From positions 434,001-498,000 of the forward strand of contig CBDBKU010000001.1 of assembly GCA_965206775.1 (NCBI GenBank): DNA of 64,000 nucleotides. The letters run 5' to 3'. The position numbers and the translations under genes were made by a program. The notes beneath the pieces were generated by a model that was given only the letters and a program-made list of their open reading frames with translations, made no database searches and had not been told where the DNA came from. Each line of letters begins with the position of its first letter. The stretch's first letter is position 1. Below, piece by piece: positions 9,373 to 19,499 of this stretch. This DNA comes from VXMF01 sp965206775. GTDB lineage: Bacteria; Acidobacteriota; Terriglobia; Bryobacterales; UBA6623.

Positions 9373-11445
9373 ATGCGATCCAGTGTCCGCCTCCGAGTCG
9401 ATTCCGCTCGCGAAACATTCGGACGCTCCGGTCCAGCCGTTTGCCCACGGGCGGCCCGTCGGTCATGTGGACCGGCTGCCACGACGGGTTTCTACAGGAG
9501 GGTCGCGGTCCTCGGGTGCGCGCTGGCACTGCTCTCGGCGGCCGCAGACGCGGAACCGATCCTTCCCGCGACGCCGTTCGACTACGAAGGAGCGGAACTG
9601 CCGAACCACTTCCGCATGAGCAACTTTCCCGGAGCGAGGGATTCCGCGGGCAACGCCGTCTCCCACGACAACACTCCCTCCGACAACCCCGTTGCGGACG
9701 CCGGCGCCACCCTCGGACGCGTCCTGTTCTACGACAGGAAGATCAGCGCGAACAGCACCGTCGCCTGCGCGTCCTGTCACCTGCAGGAGTTCGGCCTCTC
9801 GGACCCGAGGGCGCTCAGCGCAGGATTCGCCGGCGGGCTGACCCGCCGGAACTCAATGAGCCTCGCCAACGCTCGCTTCTATCGCAGCGGCAAGTTTTTC
9901 TGGGACGAGCGTGCCGAGACCCTAGAAGAGCAGGTCCTCATGCCATTCCAGGATCCCGTCGCAATGGGATTGACGCTCGAAGGGGTTGTCGGGATTGTCC
10001 AGGCCCAACCGTATTACCTAGCCCTGTTCCAGGATGCTTTCGGGAGCCCCGCGATCGACGCTGATCGCATTGCGAAGGCGCTGGCCCAGTTCGTTCGCAG
10101 CATCGTCAGCACCACCAGCAGATACGACGCGGCCCGGGGGCAGGTGGAGAGCCCGCGAGAGACCTTCCCGAACTTCACCGCGCAGGAGAACCGGGGCAAG
10201 GCGATCTTCATGACGGGCGGCGGCGGCGGCCGCCCTCGCTGCGTCCGCTGCCACCAGAGCGAGGCGTTCGTCGGCTCCGCTCCCCGGGGCCGGAACACCG
10301 TGACCACAGGCTCTACCAACAACGGTCTGGACGCCGTGTCGACGGACGATCTCGGCGTGGCGGAGACCACGATGAACAGTGCCGATACCGGGAAATTCAA
10401 GGTGCCGTCGCTGCGCAACGTGGCGGTGACCGCCCCTTATATGCACGACGGCCGGTTCGCGACGCTCGACGAAGTTGTGGAGCACTACAGCACTGGCATC
10501 CAGAACCACCCCAACCTCCATCCGGTGCTCCGCCAACGCGGCGGATCGCCCGAGCGGTTCGCCTTCTCGGTGGGAGAGAGCGCCGACCTTGTCGCCTTCC
10601 TGCGGACTATGACGGACGACGCGCTACTGTCCGACGAGAAGTTCAGCGATCCGTTCGTCGATCCCGAGTCGCCGGTGATCATGCGGGTCGCGAACAGCGC
10701 CAGCGGCGACGAGTCGGTTGCGGGCCAGACATGGCTGACGATATCCGGCAGGAATCTTTCGACGGCCACCGCGACATGGACCGACGAGAGCGCTTCGGTA
10801 TCGGGCTTGCCGTTGAGTGTCGCGGGCACCAGCGTCCGGGTCGGCGGCATGGCAGCGTCTGTCCACTCTGCCAGCCCCGCTCGTGTCATCGTGCTGGCAC
10901 CGTCCGGCATCGTTCATGGCGATGTGGAGGTCCAAGTGACGACGGAAGGTTCGAGCAGCAACACTGCTGTCCTGCGGATGCAGCCCGTCGCTCCGGCCCT
11001 GTTCGGACTTGGTCCGGACGGGACGCCAGTCCCTGAGGACTTGCAGGTTCCCTCTCCCGCGCGGTTCGACTCCGCCCCTGGCGCGCACGCGGCGGCATTT
11101 CATGCCGACGGCACGCCCGTGGCTGCGGCGGGCGCATTCGATGACGTGGAGACGAGGCCGGCGAATCCGGGTGACGTGATTACGATCTACGGAACCGGTT
11201 TCGGGGCGACCCAGCCCACCCCGGTCGATGGCCAGGCGATCGATTCACCGCTACCGCTAGCCAGCGAGGCCATAGTCCGATTCGGCGACGTCGCCGCGAG
11301 CGTTGCATTCGCCGGGATGGTTTCCCCGGGCATCTATCAGATCACCGCGACCGTTCCCTATGTTGAACAGGGAGATGTGCCCGTCACGGTGGAAATCGCC
11401 GGCGTCAAGTCCCAGGGCGGATCGTTCGTGCCCGTAAAGGCGTAA
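9373..11445 (+). CDS. Di-haem cytochrome c peroxidase (MauG/CcpA family) with TIGR03437 C-terminus
   Basis: 690 residues. A hydrophobic export signal (VAVLGCALALLSAAADA) lies at residues ~45-61; no alternative start codon closer to it was found in frame, so ATG 9373 is kept. Two haem c sites are present: CASCH near residue 132 and CVRCH near residue 289, with FKVPSLRNVAVTAPYMHDG later, as in bacterial cytochrome c peroxidases and MauG. These reduce H2O2 or oxidise a partner protein in the periplasm. Beyond ~430 there are Ig/IPT-like segments, and residues ~595-690 (TIYGTGFGATQPTPVDGQ, then VSPGIYQITATVPYV) match the Solibacter C-terminal domain TIGR03437. This is the best taxonomic signal in the window. 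Confidence 0.88.
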   Translation: MRSSVRLRVDSARETFGRSGPAVCPRAARRSCGPAATTGFYRRVAVLGCALALLSAAADAEPILPATPFDYEGAELPNHFRMSNFPGARDSAGNAVSHDNTPSDNPVADAGATLGRVLFYDRKISANSTVACASCHLQEFGLSDPRALSAGFAGGLTRRNSMSLANARFYRSGKFFWDERAETLEEQVLMPFQDPVAMGLTLEGVVGIVQAQPYYLALFQDAFGSPAIDADRIAKALAQFVRSIVSTTSRYDAARGQVESPRETFPNFTAQENRGKAIFMTGGGGGRPRCVRCHQSEAFVGSAPRGRNTVTTGSTNNGLDAVSTDDLGVAETTMNSADTGKFKVPSLRNVAVTAPYMHDGRFATLDEVVEHYSTGIQNHPNLHPVLRQRGGSPERFAFSVGESADLVAFLRTMTDDALLSDEKFSDPFVDPESPVIMRVANSASGDESVAGQTWLTISGRNLSTATATWTDESASVSGLPLSVAGTSVRVGGMAASVHSASPARVIVLAPSGIVHGDVEVQVTTEGSSSNTAVLRMQPVAPALFGLGPDGTPVPEDLQVPSPARFDSAPGAHAAAFHADGTPVAAAGAFDDVETRPANPGDVITIYGTGFGATQPTPVDGQAIDSPLPLASEAIVRFGDVAASVAFAGMVSPGIYQITATVPYVEQGDVPVTVEIAGVKSQGGSFVPVKA

Positions 11446-12029
11446 CCGCATCAGTCGAGCGAGTGAATCGCCGATGGCCGAAGGAATTTGGTGCAATTTT
11501 GCCGCCCGATCCGGCTTGCAGACGCTTCCTCGGCCCCCTGCCACACTAACGCTGCCGTCAGTACCACCACCAGCACTCCGCCGCCCCAGAGACAAGTGCG
11601 ATTCAGAAGATTTCCCATATGGGCGCAGACGCCGCCCCGTTAGAACTGTTCCGGTCACAACACCCGAGGGCAGTAGGCTACGGCGAATCACGTTCCGGGC
11701 GACCCCTTGCAAGTTTCACGAGCCAGTCTTGACGGGTGCTCGTACGGGTTGCGAATATCGCGGTAGGACGCCTCGCGCTAAGCAGCGTGGCAACTGCGCT
11801 CAGGAGATCGGCTCCCTCCGAACCGCACGGCCTTGAGTGCCAAGCGGCTGCTCTCGAAACTCTCGGCAGTTCCCCGGTTCTCAGCGTGGATTCGAATGCT
11901 CGCGCAATCCGGCAGCATTGTCCTCCGCAGCGAGAATGAGGCGCTCCGAGCGAGGTGATTGGAATGCAGGTTGCAAGCGGGCCGACCTGCGTGAGCGCTC
12001 GGCACGGCTGAAACTTTGTCCGGATATCT
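11446..12029. other. Intergenic stretch without a supported gene
   Basis: About 580 bp between the cytochrome c peroxidase and the next plus-strand frame. Short frames exist on both strands, but none shows recognisable domains, a signal peptide or a good ribosome-binding site. No tRNA or clear terminator was recognised. Confidence 0.5.
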
Positions 12030-13112
12030 GTGTTCTCTAACTGGCGGGCTCCACAATGGGGAGAAGGCAATGCAATGGGAGAACTGAAAAGTATCGGCAC
12101 ACGAACGACCTGCGGGAACGGCATGTTCGGGTCCATCTTCGAAAGCGACCATGAGCAGCGTGCGTTCTCAGTAATGTTGCCCTCGTGCCGCGGGAGCGAG
12201 GACAGCTGCGTTCCCGGGCCGTCCGACCGCTGGCGATCGAGGGGTTTGTCGGTTGCGGGACGGGTTGATTCTCGCGGAGACAAGAGACGCCTCTGTCAGC
12301 AGGGAAGGGGTAGGCTGGCGAGAAATCTTGCGGCAGTAGTTCTTGGCACAGCCGGCCTCGGCTTGTGGCTGCCAAGCCTTCGGGCTGATAGCTGCCGCTA
12401 CGAGGCAGACCGTAATGCCGCTGTCGCGGTGGAGGACGCCACTCGAATCAAGATCATCGCCCGCGCCGGCAAGCTTGAAATCCGGGGCCACTCCGATATC
12501 AGCGAGATACGTGTTCACGGGAGGGCATGCGCTTCGAAACAGGACATGCTGGACCAGATTGAAGTGGAAACGGGCCGGAACGGCAACGAGATCTCAATCG
12601 AAGCGAAGCTGCCAACGGACGGCGGAGGGTTCTCTCTGAAGTTGTTCTCCAAGGAGCGGTCATCCGGAACAGCGCTTCTGGACTTGAAGATCGACGTGCC
12701 CGATTCAATGGCGCTAGACGTGATTGACGGCAGCGGTCACGTCGAGGTTCGAGACACCGGGCCTCTACTCTTGCAGGACGGTTCTGGCGACATCGAGATT
12801 GATAGCGCTGCTGGAGACGTGTCGATCCAGGATGGATCCGGGGATGTTGAGATCCGCCGGGTCCGGGGTGACTTGGATGTGAGGGACGGATCGGGTAGTG
12901 TCTCGATCACGGATGTTGCTGGTAACGTCAGCGCGCGGGATGGATCGGGGGGCTTGAGGATCGCACGCGTAGGGCGGAACATGACCGTGACTGGCGACGG
13001 CTCCGGCGACATCTCGGTGAAGCAAGTCGAAGGAGACTTCACTGTCAAACGCGATGGCAGCGGATCTGTTCACTACGAGGCGATTCGCGGAGGCGTTGCT
13101 ATCCGCGATTGA
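12030..13112 (+). CDS. Exported DUF4097-like beta-repeat protein (putative adhesin fold)
   Basis: The open frame runs from GTG 12030, but the true start is probably later: the export signal ARNLAAVVLGTAGLGLWLPSLRA sits at residues ~96-118, and a TTG at 12246 is one candidate. The mature part begins with IKIIARAGKLEIRGH and then has about seven repeats of ~18-20 residues built on DGSG followed by alternating hydrophobic residues (IDGSGHVEV, QDGSGDIEI, QDGSGDVEI, RDGSGSVSI, and so on), ending SVHYEAIRGGVAIRD. This resembles the DUF4097 'putative adhesin' right-handed beta-solenoid. Such proteins are found in the periplasm or on the envelope; the role is unknown. Confidence 0.7.
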   Translation: MFSNWRAPQWGEGNAMGELKSIGTRTTCGNGMFGSIFESDHEQRAFSVMLPSCRGSEDSCVPGPSDRWRSRGLSVAGRVDSRGDKRRLCQQGRGRLARNLAAVVLGTAGLGLWLPSLRADSCRYEADRNAAVAVEDATRIKIIARAGKLEIRGHSDISEIRVHGRACASKQDMLDQIEVETGRNGNEISIEAKLPTDGGGFSLKLFSKERSSGTALLDLKIDVPDSMALDVIDGSGHVEVRDTGPLLLQDGSGDIEIDSAAGDVSIQDGSGDVEIRRVRGDLDVRDGSGSVSITDVAGNVSARDGSGGLRIARVGRNMTVTGDGSGDISVKQVEGDFTVKRDGSGSVHYEAIRGGVAIRD

Positions 13113-13340
13113 GTCCTCGTGACTCCCTCGTGCCCGATACGACTGATGGAACGAGCCATTGGTCCTGCGCAAACCAGGTCGCGGCTGGCCCATCGGGACA
13201 TGTCCGTCGCGCCTGCGGTCGAGTGAGGCGTTCCAGCCGGGACCGGTGTCCGGCGGGTTCCGAACGAGCCTCGCATCGAAGACTTCGGTGTGGCGGCTCG
13301 CCGGGCCTCTTGGCTGTTCTGGCCGATACAATCGGTGATC

Positions 13341-14300
13341 ATGCCGCGCGTACCGACAGCCGAGGCTGGCGAGCGAATCTACAAGGTGCATCACGATTGG
13401 GGCGCGCTTCCTGACCGCATCCGTTACGGCAACTGCCACGGCGTCCAAGTCGACTCCCAAGGGCTCGTCTATGTCCACCACACGGTTCACGAGAATTCGC
13501 CAAGCGACCACTCGGTAGTTGTGTTCGATCCGCAGGGGGATTTCGTCACGTCATGGGGCGGAGCCTACGCGGGCGGCGCGCATGGCTTTCGGCTCGCTCG
13601 GGAAGGCGCGGACGAATTCCTCTACTTTTGCGACATCGGGCGAGGCATCGTGCAGAAGACCGATCTCGACGGAAACGTCCTGCTGACGCTGGGCTACCCG
13701 TCCGAGTCGCCGGCATATGCCGTTCGGGAAGGCAGGCTCGCTCCGTCCTGGAAGCCCACGAATCTCGCCGTGACTCGGAACGGCGACATCTACGTCGGCG
13801 ATGGCTATGGATCGAGCTACGTGGTCCGCTACGATCGCGGAGGCCACTACATCCAGACTTTCGGCGGCGGGCTTACCGACGCCCCAGGGGATCTGAGCTG
13901 CCCGCACGGCATCGAGATCGATACCCGCTCTGGGGGCGAGGAAGTCCTTGTTGCGGATCGATCCAATCACCGCCTGCAATACTTCGACCTTGACGGGAAC
14001 CACCTGCGCTTCGCCACAGGTGTTGACTTGCCCTGCCACTTCGACATCTTCCGAGACGGGACGCTGCTCGTCCCGGACCTCGCGGCCCGGGTCTCGCTGC
14101 TTGACGGGAACAACCAACTGATCGGCCATCTCGGCACCGGCCCAGGCGACTACAGGGAGCGCCGGCTGCTTGACAGAAGTCACTTCCCCGCGGGGCAATT
14201 CGTCTGCCCGCACGGAGCTTGCTTCGATCACGAGGGCAACATCTTCGTTGCGGAGTGGGTCGAGATCGGACGCGTTACCTTCCTGAAGCGGATACGATAG
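13341..14300 (+). CDS. NHL-repeat beta-propeller protein
   Basis: About 319 residues from ATG 13341 (an upstream GTG at 13290 is in frame, but the protein looks natural from MPRVPTAEAGERIYKV). Repeated NHL blades are visible: NCHGVQVDSQGLVYVHH, PTNLAVTRNGDIYVGDGYG, CPHGIEIDT followed by VLVADRSNHRLQYFDLDGN, and CPHGACFDHEGNIFVAEW. No signal peptide is evident. It is related to the peptidyl-alpha-hydroxyglycine lyase-like NHL proteins that are common beside sugar- or aromatic-degrading enzymes, but no lyase activity can be assigned. A second NHL protein follows at 14770 on the same strand, so the pair may have duplicated or act together. Confidence 0.85.
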   Translation: MPRVPTAEAGERIYKVHHDWGALPDRIRYGNCHGVQVDSQGLVYVHHTVHENSPSDHSVVVFDPQGDFVTSWGGAYAGGAHGFRLAREGADEFLYFCDIGRGIVQKTDLDGNVLLTLGYPSESPAYAVREGRLAPSWKPTNLAVTRNGDIYVGDGYGSSYVVRYDRGGHYIQTFGGGLTDAPGDLSCPHGIEIDTRSGGEEVLVADRSNHRLQYFDLDGNHLRFATGVDLPCHFDIFRDGTLLVPDLAARVSLLDGNNQLIGHLGTGPGDYRERRLLDRSHFPAGQFVCPHGACFDHEGNIFVAEWVEIGRVTFLKRIR

Positions 14301-14769
14301 CTCCGCGCCGGCGGTTCTCGAAGCATCGCTCAGGCCTGCTAGCCGTGACTCGGGGGCCAAGGGGAATGCCGGTCGAAATTCGGCAGGGCGCAGCGTGCGG
14401 CCATTGCTCGTCGCTGGGTCACCTTGCAACCGTTATTCGAGCCGACGACGGCGCCCACCTGGTGGTTCCGCTCGTGCGCACCGCTCTTCCGCTGGCGGGC
14501 GCGTAGCCGCATGGTCGCCATTGGTGCCGGTTGCGGTACGATGACGGCCGGTGGGGAAGTCATTCCGCACTGCCTGCGTAACAACGAAGGCACGCAACTT
14601 AGCCGATGCCGTCCAGGAAGATCTCACGATTGCGGTCGAGTGCCTCGGCTGGCAGATCGGATGTTTCGTGGAGGGCCAGGCGATGGCGGCCTAGATGCAA
14701 ACGCGCGGCCTGGCCGGAGCCACGCTGACGAGCCCGGCTAGGCCATTCTATTTGGAGCGAGGTGTATTC
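14301..14769. other. Intergenic stretch without a supported gene
   Basis: About 470 bp between two NHL-repeat genes. Only short frames without recognisable domains are present. The last bases contain TTTGGAGCGAGG, the ribosome-binding site of the downstream gene. Confidence 0.5.
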
Positions 14770-15822
14770 ATGCTGAGAGCAAGTCGATCTGGATTGCCGC
14801 TAGCGCTGGCAGTTCTCCTGTGTGCCGGTGCGGGCCTTCCTGTGCTCGCGCAGCCCTATCCGAATCCCTACCGGATGGTGGACGGTTGGGCGAAGCTGCC
14901 CGATGGGCGGAATCCAGGGGCCATTGGCGGGGTCGTCATCGACCCCGACGGCGAGCACATTTGGGCGGTCATACGCTGCGACGCCGGCCCGGACAAGTTC
15001 GGCTACGAGTGCCTCGACTCGGATCTGGACGTGGCGGTGAAATTCAGCTTGGAGACAGGCGAGACGGTCGACAGCTTCGGCGGCGGCATGTTCATCTGGC
15101 CGCACGGCATCGACGTGGACCCGGATGGCAACGTCTGGGTAACCGATGCGGCCGCCCCTGCCCGCGTGCCGAAAGGAGAGCGCGGCCATCGAGTCATCAA
15201 GTTCAGCCCGACAGGGGGAGTGCTGATGACTCTTGGGACGCCTGGGGTCCCCGGCGCTGGCCCTGATCATTTCAGTTCTCCCGCGGACGTCGTGGTTGCG
15301 GATGACGGCTCGATCTTCGTCGCCGACGGCCACAACAGGGACGGGAACAATCGCGTTGTGAAGTTCGCCAGCGACGGCACGTTCATCAAGTCGTGGGGGA
15401 AGACCGGCTACGGCCCCGGAGAGTTCCATGTGCTGCACGCACTCTCGATTGATTCGCGCGACCGCTTGTTCGTGGCCGACCGAGAGAACAACCGCATCCA
15501 GATATTCGACCAAGAGGGGAAGCACCTTGCGAGTTGGACGCAGTTCGGGCGCCCGAGCGGAATCTACTTCGACGGTCACGACAACATCTACGTGGCTGAC
15601 TCGGAGTCTGACGACGTGCAGAACCCCGGCTGGGAGATGGGACTTCGGATTGGGGACGCCAATTCGGGCTGGATCCGGTATTTCGTTCGTTTCCCGTGGG
15701 GGGATCCGCGCAGCACTAGAGGCAGCGGGGCCGAATTCGTTGCAGCCGACGACGAGGGCAACCTCTACGCCGGCGAACCGTTCCGCCGGCTCCTGCAGAA
15801 GTACGTCAGGGTGATGCCATAG
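14770..15822 (+). CDS. Secreted NHL-repeat protein (peptidyl-hydroxyglycine lyase-like propeller)
   Basis: 350 residues from ATG 14770, preceded by a good Shine-Dalgarno (GGAGCGAGG). A clear Sec signal peptide is present (LPLALAVLLCAGAGLPVLAQ, residues ~10-29). NHL blades follow: WPHGIDVDPDGNVWVTDA, SSPADVVVADDGSIFVADGH, LHALSIDSRDRLFVADREN and RPSGIYFDGHDNIYVADSE, each followed by a short turn. The family is annotated as peptidylglycine alpha-amidating lyase-like, but the bacterial versions have no proven substrate. It may belong with the preceding NHL protein, though 470 bp separate them. Confidence 0.87.
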   Translation: MLRASRSGLPLALAVLLCAGAGLPVLAQPYPNPYRMVDGWAKLPDGRNPGAIGGVVIDPDGEHIWAVIRCDAGPDKFGYECLDSDLDVAVKFSLETGETVDSFGGGMFIWPHGIDVDPDGNVWVTDAAAPARVPKGERGHRVIKFSPTGGVLMTLGTPGVPGAGPDHFSSPADVVVADDGSIFVADGHNRDGNNRVVKFASDGTFIKSWGKTGYGPGEFHVLHALSIDSRDRLFVADRENNRIQIFDQEGKHLASWTQFGRPSGIYFDGHDNIYVADSESDDVQNPGWEMGLRIGDANSGWIRYFVRFPWGDPRSTRGSGAEFVAADDEGNLYAGEPFRRLLQKYVRVMP

Positions 15823-16438
15823 CGCCGGCGTGCCGTCGCGATCATCCGGGGATGTCCGCGGCCGGGCTCGCCTTCAGCGTCCGAGTCGGGGCCGCCGCAA
15901 ACTCTAGGGGGCCCATATCAGGGTCCGGGAAATGACGGGCCGGCCTCGGGGCACCCGGCTTGGAGCTGCGGCGGCGCTCTCGATGACCCTACCGGGCGCC
16001 TTGTTCGGCGTCGGCTCGAGCCGCTCCCCGTTTGCCTGGCGGCGTGTCTTGAGCGCCGCCGCAGGCCGTGCGAGGGCGTTTCCAAGCTGCTGCCTGCACC
16101 ACCGGGCACTGATGCGTCATCTTTGCCGAGACGCGACGCCCGCCCCTTTCTTCGTGCACGACACCAGGCCAGCACCCTGTCCGTCGCTCGCGTAGCGAGC
16201 GGGCTCCATCGGGCCGGGTCCGGATCGGCTGCACCGGAAGGCGGAAGCATGGCAGAATATGTGTGGTCCTCACTTCTGTAGTCTGTCCCTCATCACCCCT
16301 TGCCGACGCCTGTCCCGCGAAATGTGCATAGTAGCCGTCGAAACAGGGATTCGAATTCGCCGATCTATGCTCCGATCGAACAATCTCGACTGATCTATAC
16401 TGCTTGGCCCGGACCGAGCGCGGGCCTAGAACCGAAGC
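15823..16438. other. Intergenic stretch with one short palindrome
   Basis: About 615 bp without a convincing gene. At 16185-16201 there is a perfect 7-bp inverted repeat with a 3-bp loop (CGCTCGC-GTA-GCGAGCG) that could fold as a hairpin; it has no T-run and is 364 bp after the upstream stop, so it is not a clear terminator. Confidence 0.45.
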
Positions 16439-18730
16439 GTGCAAAACCTCCGATCACTCAAGGGTCACCAGACCATCCTCTTCCATGGCGCAATCTGCGC
16501 TTGGCAATTCATCATTGCGCCGATCTGGTGTGCTGGCGCTCCGCAGCAGCCCGGCACAGTAGAGCCGACCCGGTCAGCCGTCGTGACGGCGATCACGTCG
16601 GAGATCGTGGTGGATGGATCGCTCGACGAGGCGCCTTGGCGTCGGTCGCCAAAGATCGGAGAGTTGGTTCAACGGATTCCAAGGGCCGGCGCAAGGCCCA
16701 CCGAGCGAACCGAGGTTACGCTGCTTCACGACAAGGACAACCTCTATATCGGGGTGATGTGCTATGACTCCGAACCGGATCGAGTGCTTGCCTCGCAAAT
16801 GGCGCGCGACGCTCAACTGAACCCTGACGACCGCTTGAGCATCATTCTCGACACGTTTCGCGACCAGAGCAACGCCTTCTACTTTTCCACCAATCCGAAT
16901 GGAGCGCTTGTCGACGGCCTGGTCTTCGCGAACGGTGAGACCAACGACGATTGGGACGCCATTTGGATCGTGAAGACAAGGCGATCGGACGAAGGCTGGA
17001 GCGCCGAGTTCTCGATTCCATTCAAGAGCCTGAGCTTTCCTTCCGGCCAGACCGTCTGGGGATTCAATATCAGTCGCATCGTGCAACGGACGCTCGAAGA
17101 GGTCCGGTGGACCGGCGCTCGCTTTCAAACGCAGTTCTTCCAAGTGTCGGAGGCGGGCGAGATCACCAATCTCGAAGGCATCGAGCAAGGTGTCGGACTC
17201 GATGTTCGGCCGTTCATTGCGCAGCGCTGGTTCCATTCGGGGATTGACGGCAATGATGTCGTCCGCGGAAAGCCCGGCTTGGATCTGTTCTACAACCTCA
17301 CTCCGAGCCTCAGGCTGTCCACGACAGTCAACACGGACTTCGGCGAGACTGAAGTCGACACGCGCCAAATCAACCTGACACGATTCTCCATATTCTTCCC
17401 TGAGAAGCGATCATTTTTCTTGCAAGATGCGGGGGTGTTCAACTTCGCTACGACAGGTATCGACCAACCGGGAGGAATTCCCGACACGGGGGCTGAGATA
17501 TTCCCGTTCTTCAGCCGCCGAATCGGCTTGCTCCGCGGACAGGAGGTGCCCATTGACTACGGCGTGAAGCTAACCGGCAAGGCCGGTCGCACCGAAATCG
17601 GCGTGCTGAACGTGAGCACTCGCGAGGCACCGGGCGTTGACGCCAACAACCTGCTGGTCGGACGGGTCAGGCAGAACTTCTTGGAGCAATCGTATATCGG
17701 TGCCATATTCACTGGCGGCGATCCCGCGCGCGCGCCGTCGAATGGCACCCTTGAGGATCCCGTGCAGACATTCTCAAGCAGCACTCTCGGGGTGGACATG
17801 CGTCTCGCCACCTCGAATTTCCTAGGCACTGACCGGAACATGGTGTTCAATGCATGGGGCCTCAAGACCAACAAGCAAGGAATCAGTGACAAGAACGCCT
17901 CGTACGGGTTTGGTGCGCACTACGACAACGATCGGTTCCAGGGACAAGTCATTTGGCGCGAGATTCAAGAGAATTTTGACCCGGCACTTGGTTTCGTGCA
18001 GCGTTCGAATGTGCGGATGCTGCGGCTGGGAGGCAGTTTCAATCCGCGCCCAAAGCCATCATCGGGCATTCAGCAGATGTTTCACGATGTCTTTTACACC
18101 CGATTCACTCGACTTGACAATGGACTCGTAGAAACTTGGAAGCTGTATTTCACGCTAGTCGATTGGCATCTGATGTCGGGTGATTCCCTTCACAGCCTGT
18201 TCGATTTGAATCCGACCTACGAGCGATTGTTCGAGCCGTTCGAGATCTCCCCTGGCGTGGTCCTCCCTGCGGGAGAGTACCGCTTCACTCCGATGCGGAT
18301 TTTCTTCACTTCGGCTCAGAAGAGGAAGCTTCAAGGGAGCATCGGAATTACGTTCGGGAATTTTTGGTCGGGAACCGCCAAGACGGTCCAAACAGGCTTG
18401 AGATACCAGCTTCCACCGAAATTCTCGATCAGTCTGAATACCAACCAGACCTTCGCGCAACTGCCGCAGGGCAATTTCGTCGCCAGGATCTTCGGCACCC
18501 AGATCAACTACGCGGTTTCGCCATTTCTCTCGTTTTCCAACCTGGTCCAGTTCGACAACCGGTCGGGGAATCTCGGGCTTCAGAGCCGCGTACGCTGGAC
18601 ACTGAAACCAGGGAACGATGTGTTTTTCATTTTCGGCCAAGGCTGGATACAGGAGCTTGGCGGTTTCTACGACTTTCGGCAGAAGGACTCGAGACTGGCG
18701 ACGAAGCTGCAGTATACGTTCCGCTTCTAG
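16439..18730 (+). CDS. CBM9/DUF5916 family outer-membrane protein
   Basis: 763 residues from GTG 16439. After a weakly hydrophobic N-terminus, residues ~45-200 match a family-9 carbohydrate-binding-like domain (VVDGSLDEAPW, LLHDKDNLYIGVMCYDSEP, GWSAEFSIPFKSLSF). The remainder fits DUF5916: ETEVDTRQINLTRFSIFFP and EKRSFFLQDAGVFNF, then long alternating beta-strands ending in an aromatic C-terminal residue (KLQYTFRF), the usual signature of an outer-membrane beta-barrel. Genes of this kind are common in Acidobacteriota and Bacteroidota, often beside peptidases or amidohydrolases. The substrate is unknown; surface binding is inferred. Confidence 0.88.
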   Translation: MQNLRSLKGHQTILFHGAICAWQFIIAPIWCAGAPQQPGTVEPTRSAVVTAITSEIVVDGSLDEAPWRRSPKIGELVQRIPRAGARPTERTEVTLLHDKDNLYIGVMCYDSEPDRVLASQMARDAQLNPDDRLSIILDTFRDQSNAFYFSTNPNGALVDGLVFANGETNDDWDAIWIVKTRRSDEGWSAEFSIPFKSLSFPSGQTVWGFNISRIVQRTLEEVRWTGARFQTQFFQVSEAGEITNLEGIEQGVGLDVRPFIAQRWFHSGIDGNDVVRGKPGLDLFYNLTPSLRLSTTVNTDFGETEVDTRQINLTRFSIFFPEKRSFFLQDAGVFNFATTGIDQPGGIPDTGAEIFPFFSRRIGLLRGQEVPIDYGVKLTGKAGRTEIGVLNVSTREAPGVDANNLLVGRVRQNFLEQSYIGAIFTGGDPARAPSNGTLEDPVQTFSSSTLGVDMRLATSNFLGTDRNMVFNAWGLKTNKQGISDKNASYGFGAHYDNDRFQGQVIWREIQENFDPALGFVQRSNVRMLRLGGSFNPRPKPSSGIQQMFHDVFYTRFTRLDNGLVETWKLYFTLVDWHLMSGDSLHSLFDLNPTYERLFEPFEISPGVVLPAGEYRFTPMRIFFTSAQKRKLQGSIGITFGNFWSGTAKTVQTGLRYQLPPKFSISLNTNQTFAQLPQGNFVARIFGTQINYAVSPFLSFSNLVQFDNRSGNLGLQSRVRWTLKPGNDVFFIFGQGWIQELGGFYDFRQKDSRLATKLQYTFRF

Positions 18731-19499
18731 TGCAGTACCTGTCAAGTGCCAGGTGGCCGAGTTCTGACGCGGGAGGCCGATTGCTGTTCTCCTCTGTCTC
18801 GCGGATATTCACGACGGTCGCACGACCGACCAGGCCTGCATCGACTTGAACCGCTGAATGCCGTCCGGGAAACGCGAGGGCGGCCGCGGATGCAACTGCG
18901 CTGACCGGGGGATTGCCTGCCCCGGTATTGGCCTAGGCCGCTGCTCAACGATTGGCTTGCACCACGTCAGGGGAATGCTGGGCACGTGGCGGAGATGCAT
19001 GCCAGCCCGCCGCTCGAGGGCCTTGGCGACACGCTCTTGCGGGCACCGGACTCGGATACCGGATCGTGCACGCAAGCTAGCCACGAAAGCTGTTCCCATG
19101 AAGGGCAGGCTGTGCAAATACGACCAAACCAGCGTGGAGGACTGGGCCGACCGCAAGCTGTGCATTGCGAACCCCGTCCAAACGTGTCCCTCATAGCCGG
19201 TTTCATCAGGTGGTCGAAGCCCTCCTCGGGCAGGTCCAGTCATTCCAGGCCGAGCCGATCCGCCCTTGGCTGACAAACCGGCCGGTTCCCGCGATTCCGA
19301 AATTCGCCAAGCGTCGGCTCTGATGGGCGAAGTGCGATTGCCGCGGACGGACTTAGCTGGCAGAGCCGGGCGTCCGGCACAACTGGGTGACTAAGCGACG
19401 CAAGCAGACTGCGAATCTGTTCGAGGTAGCAAGGAAGCGGCAGGATGCCCCGATGTCGAGTGGTTCGGATGAGCCCGACTATCGACTACTCGCGAAAGA
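18731..19499. other. Intergenic stretch without a supported gene
   Basis: About 770 bp between the DUF5916 gene and the small frame that precedes the AlbA_2 gene. Frames on both strands are short and look like random high-GC reading; no RNA gene or clear terminator was recognised. Confidence 0.45.

Noticed and set aside
16185..16201. Hairpin as a terminator
   Set aside because: A perfect palindrome but without a T-run and 364 bp from the nearest stop codon; kept only as a note in the intergenic entry.
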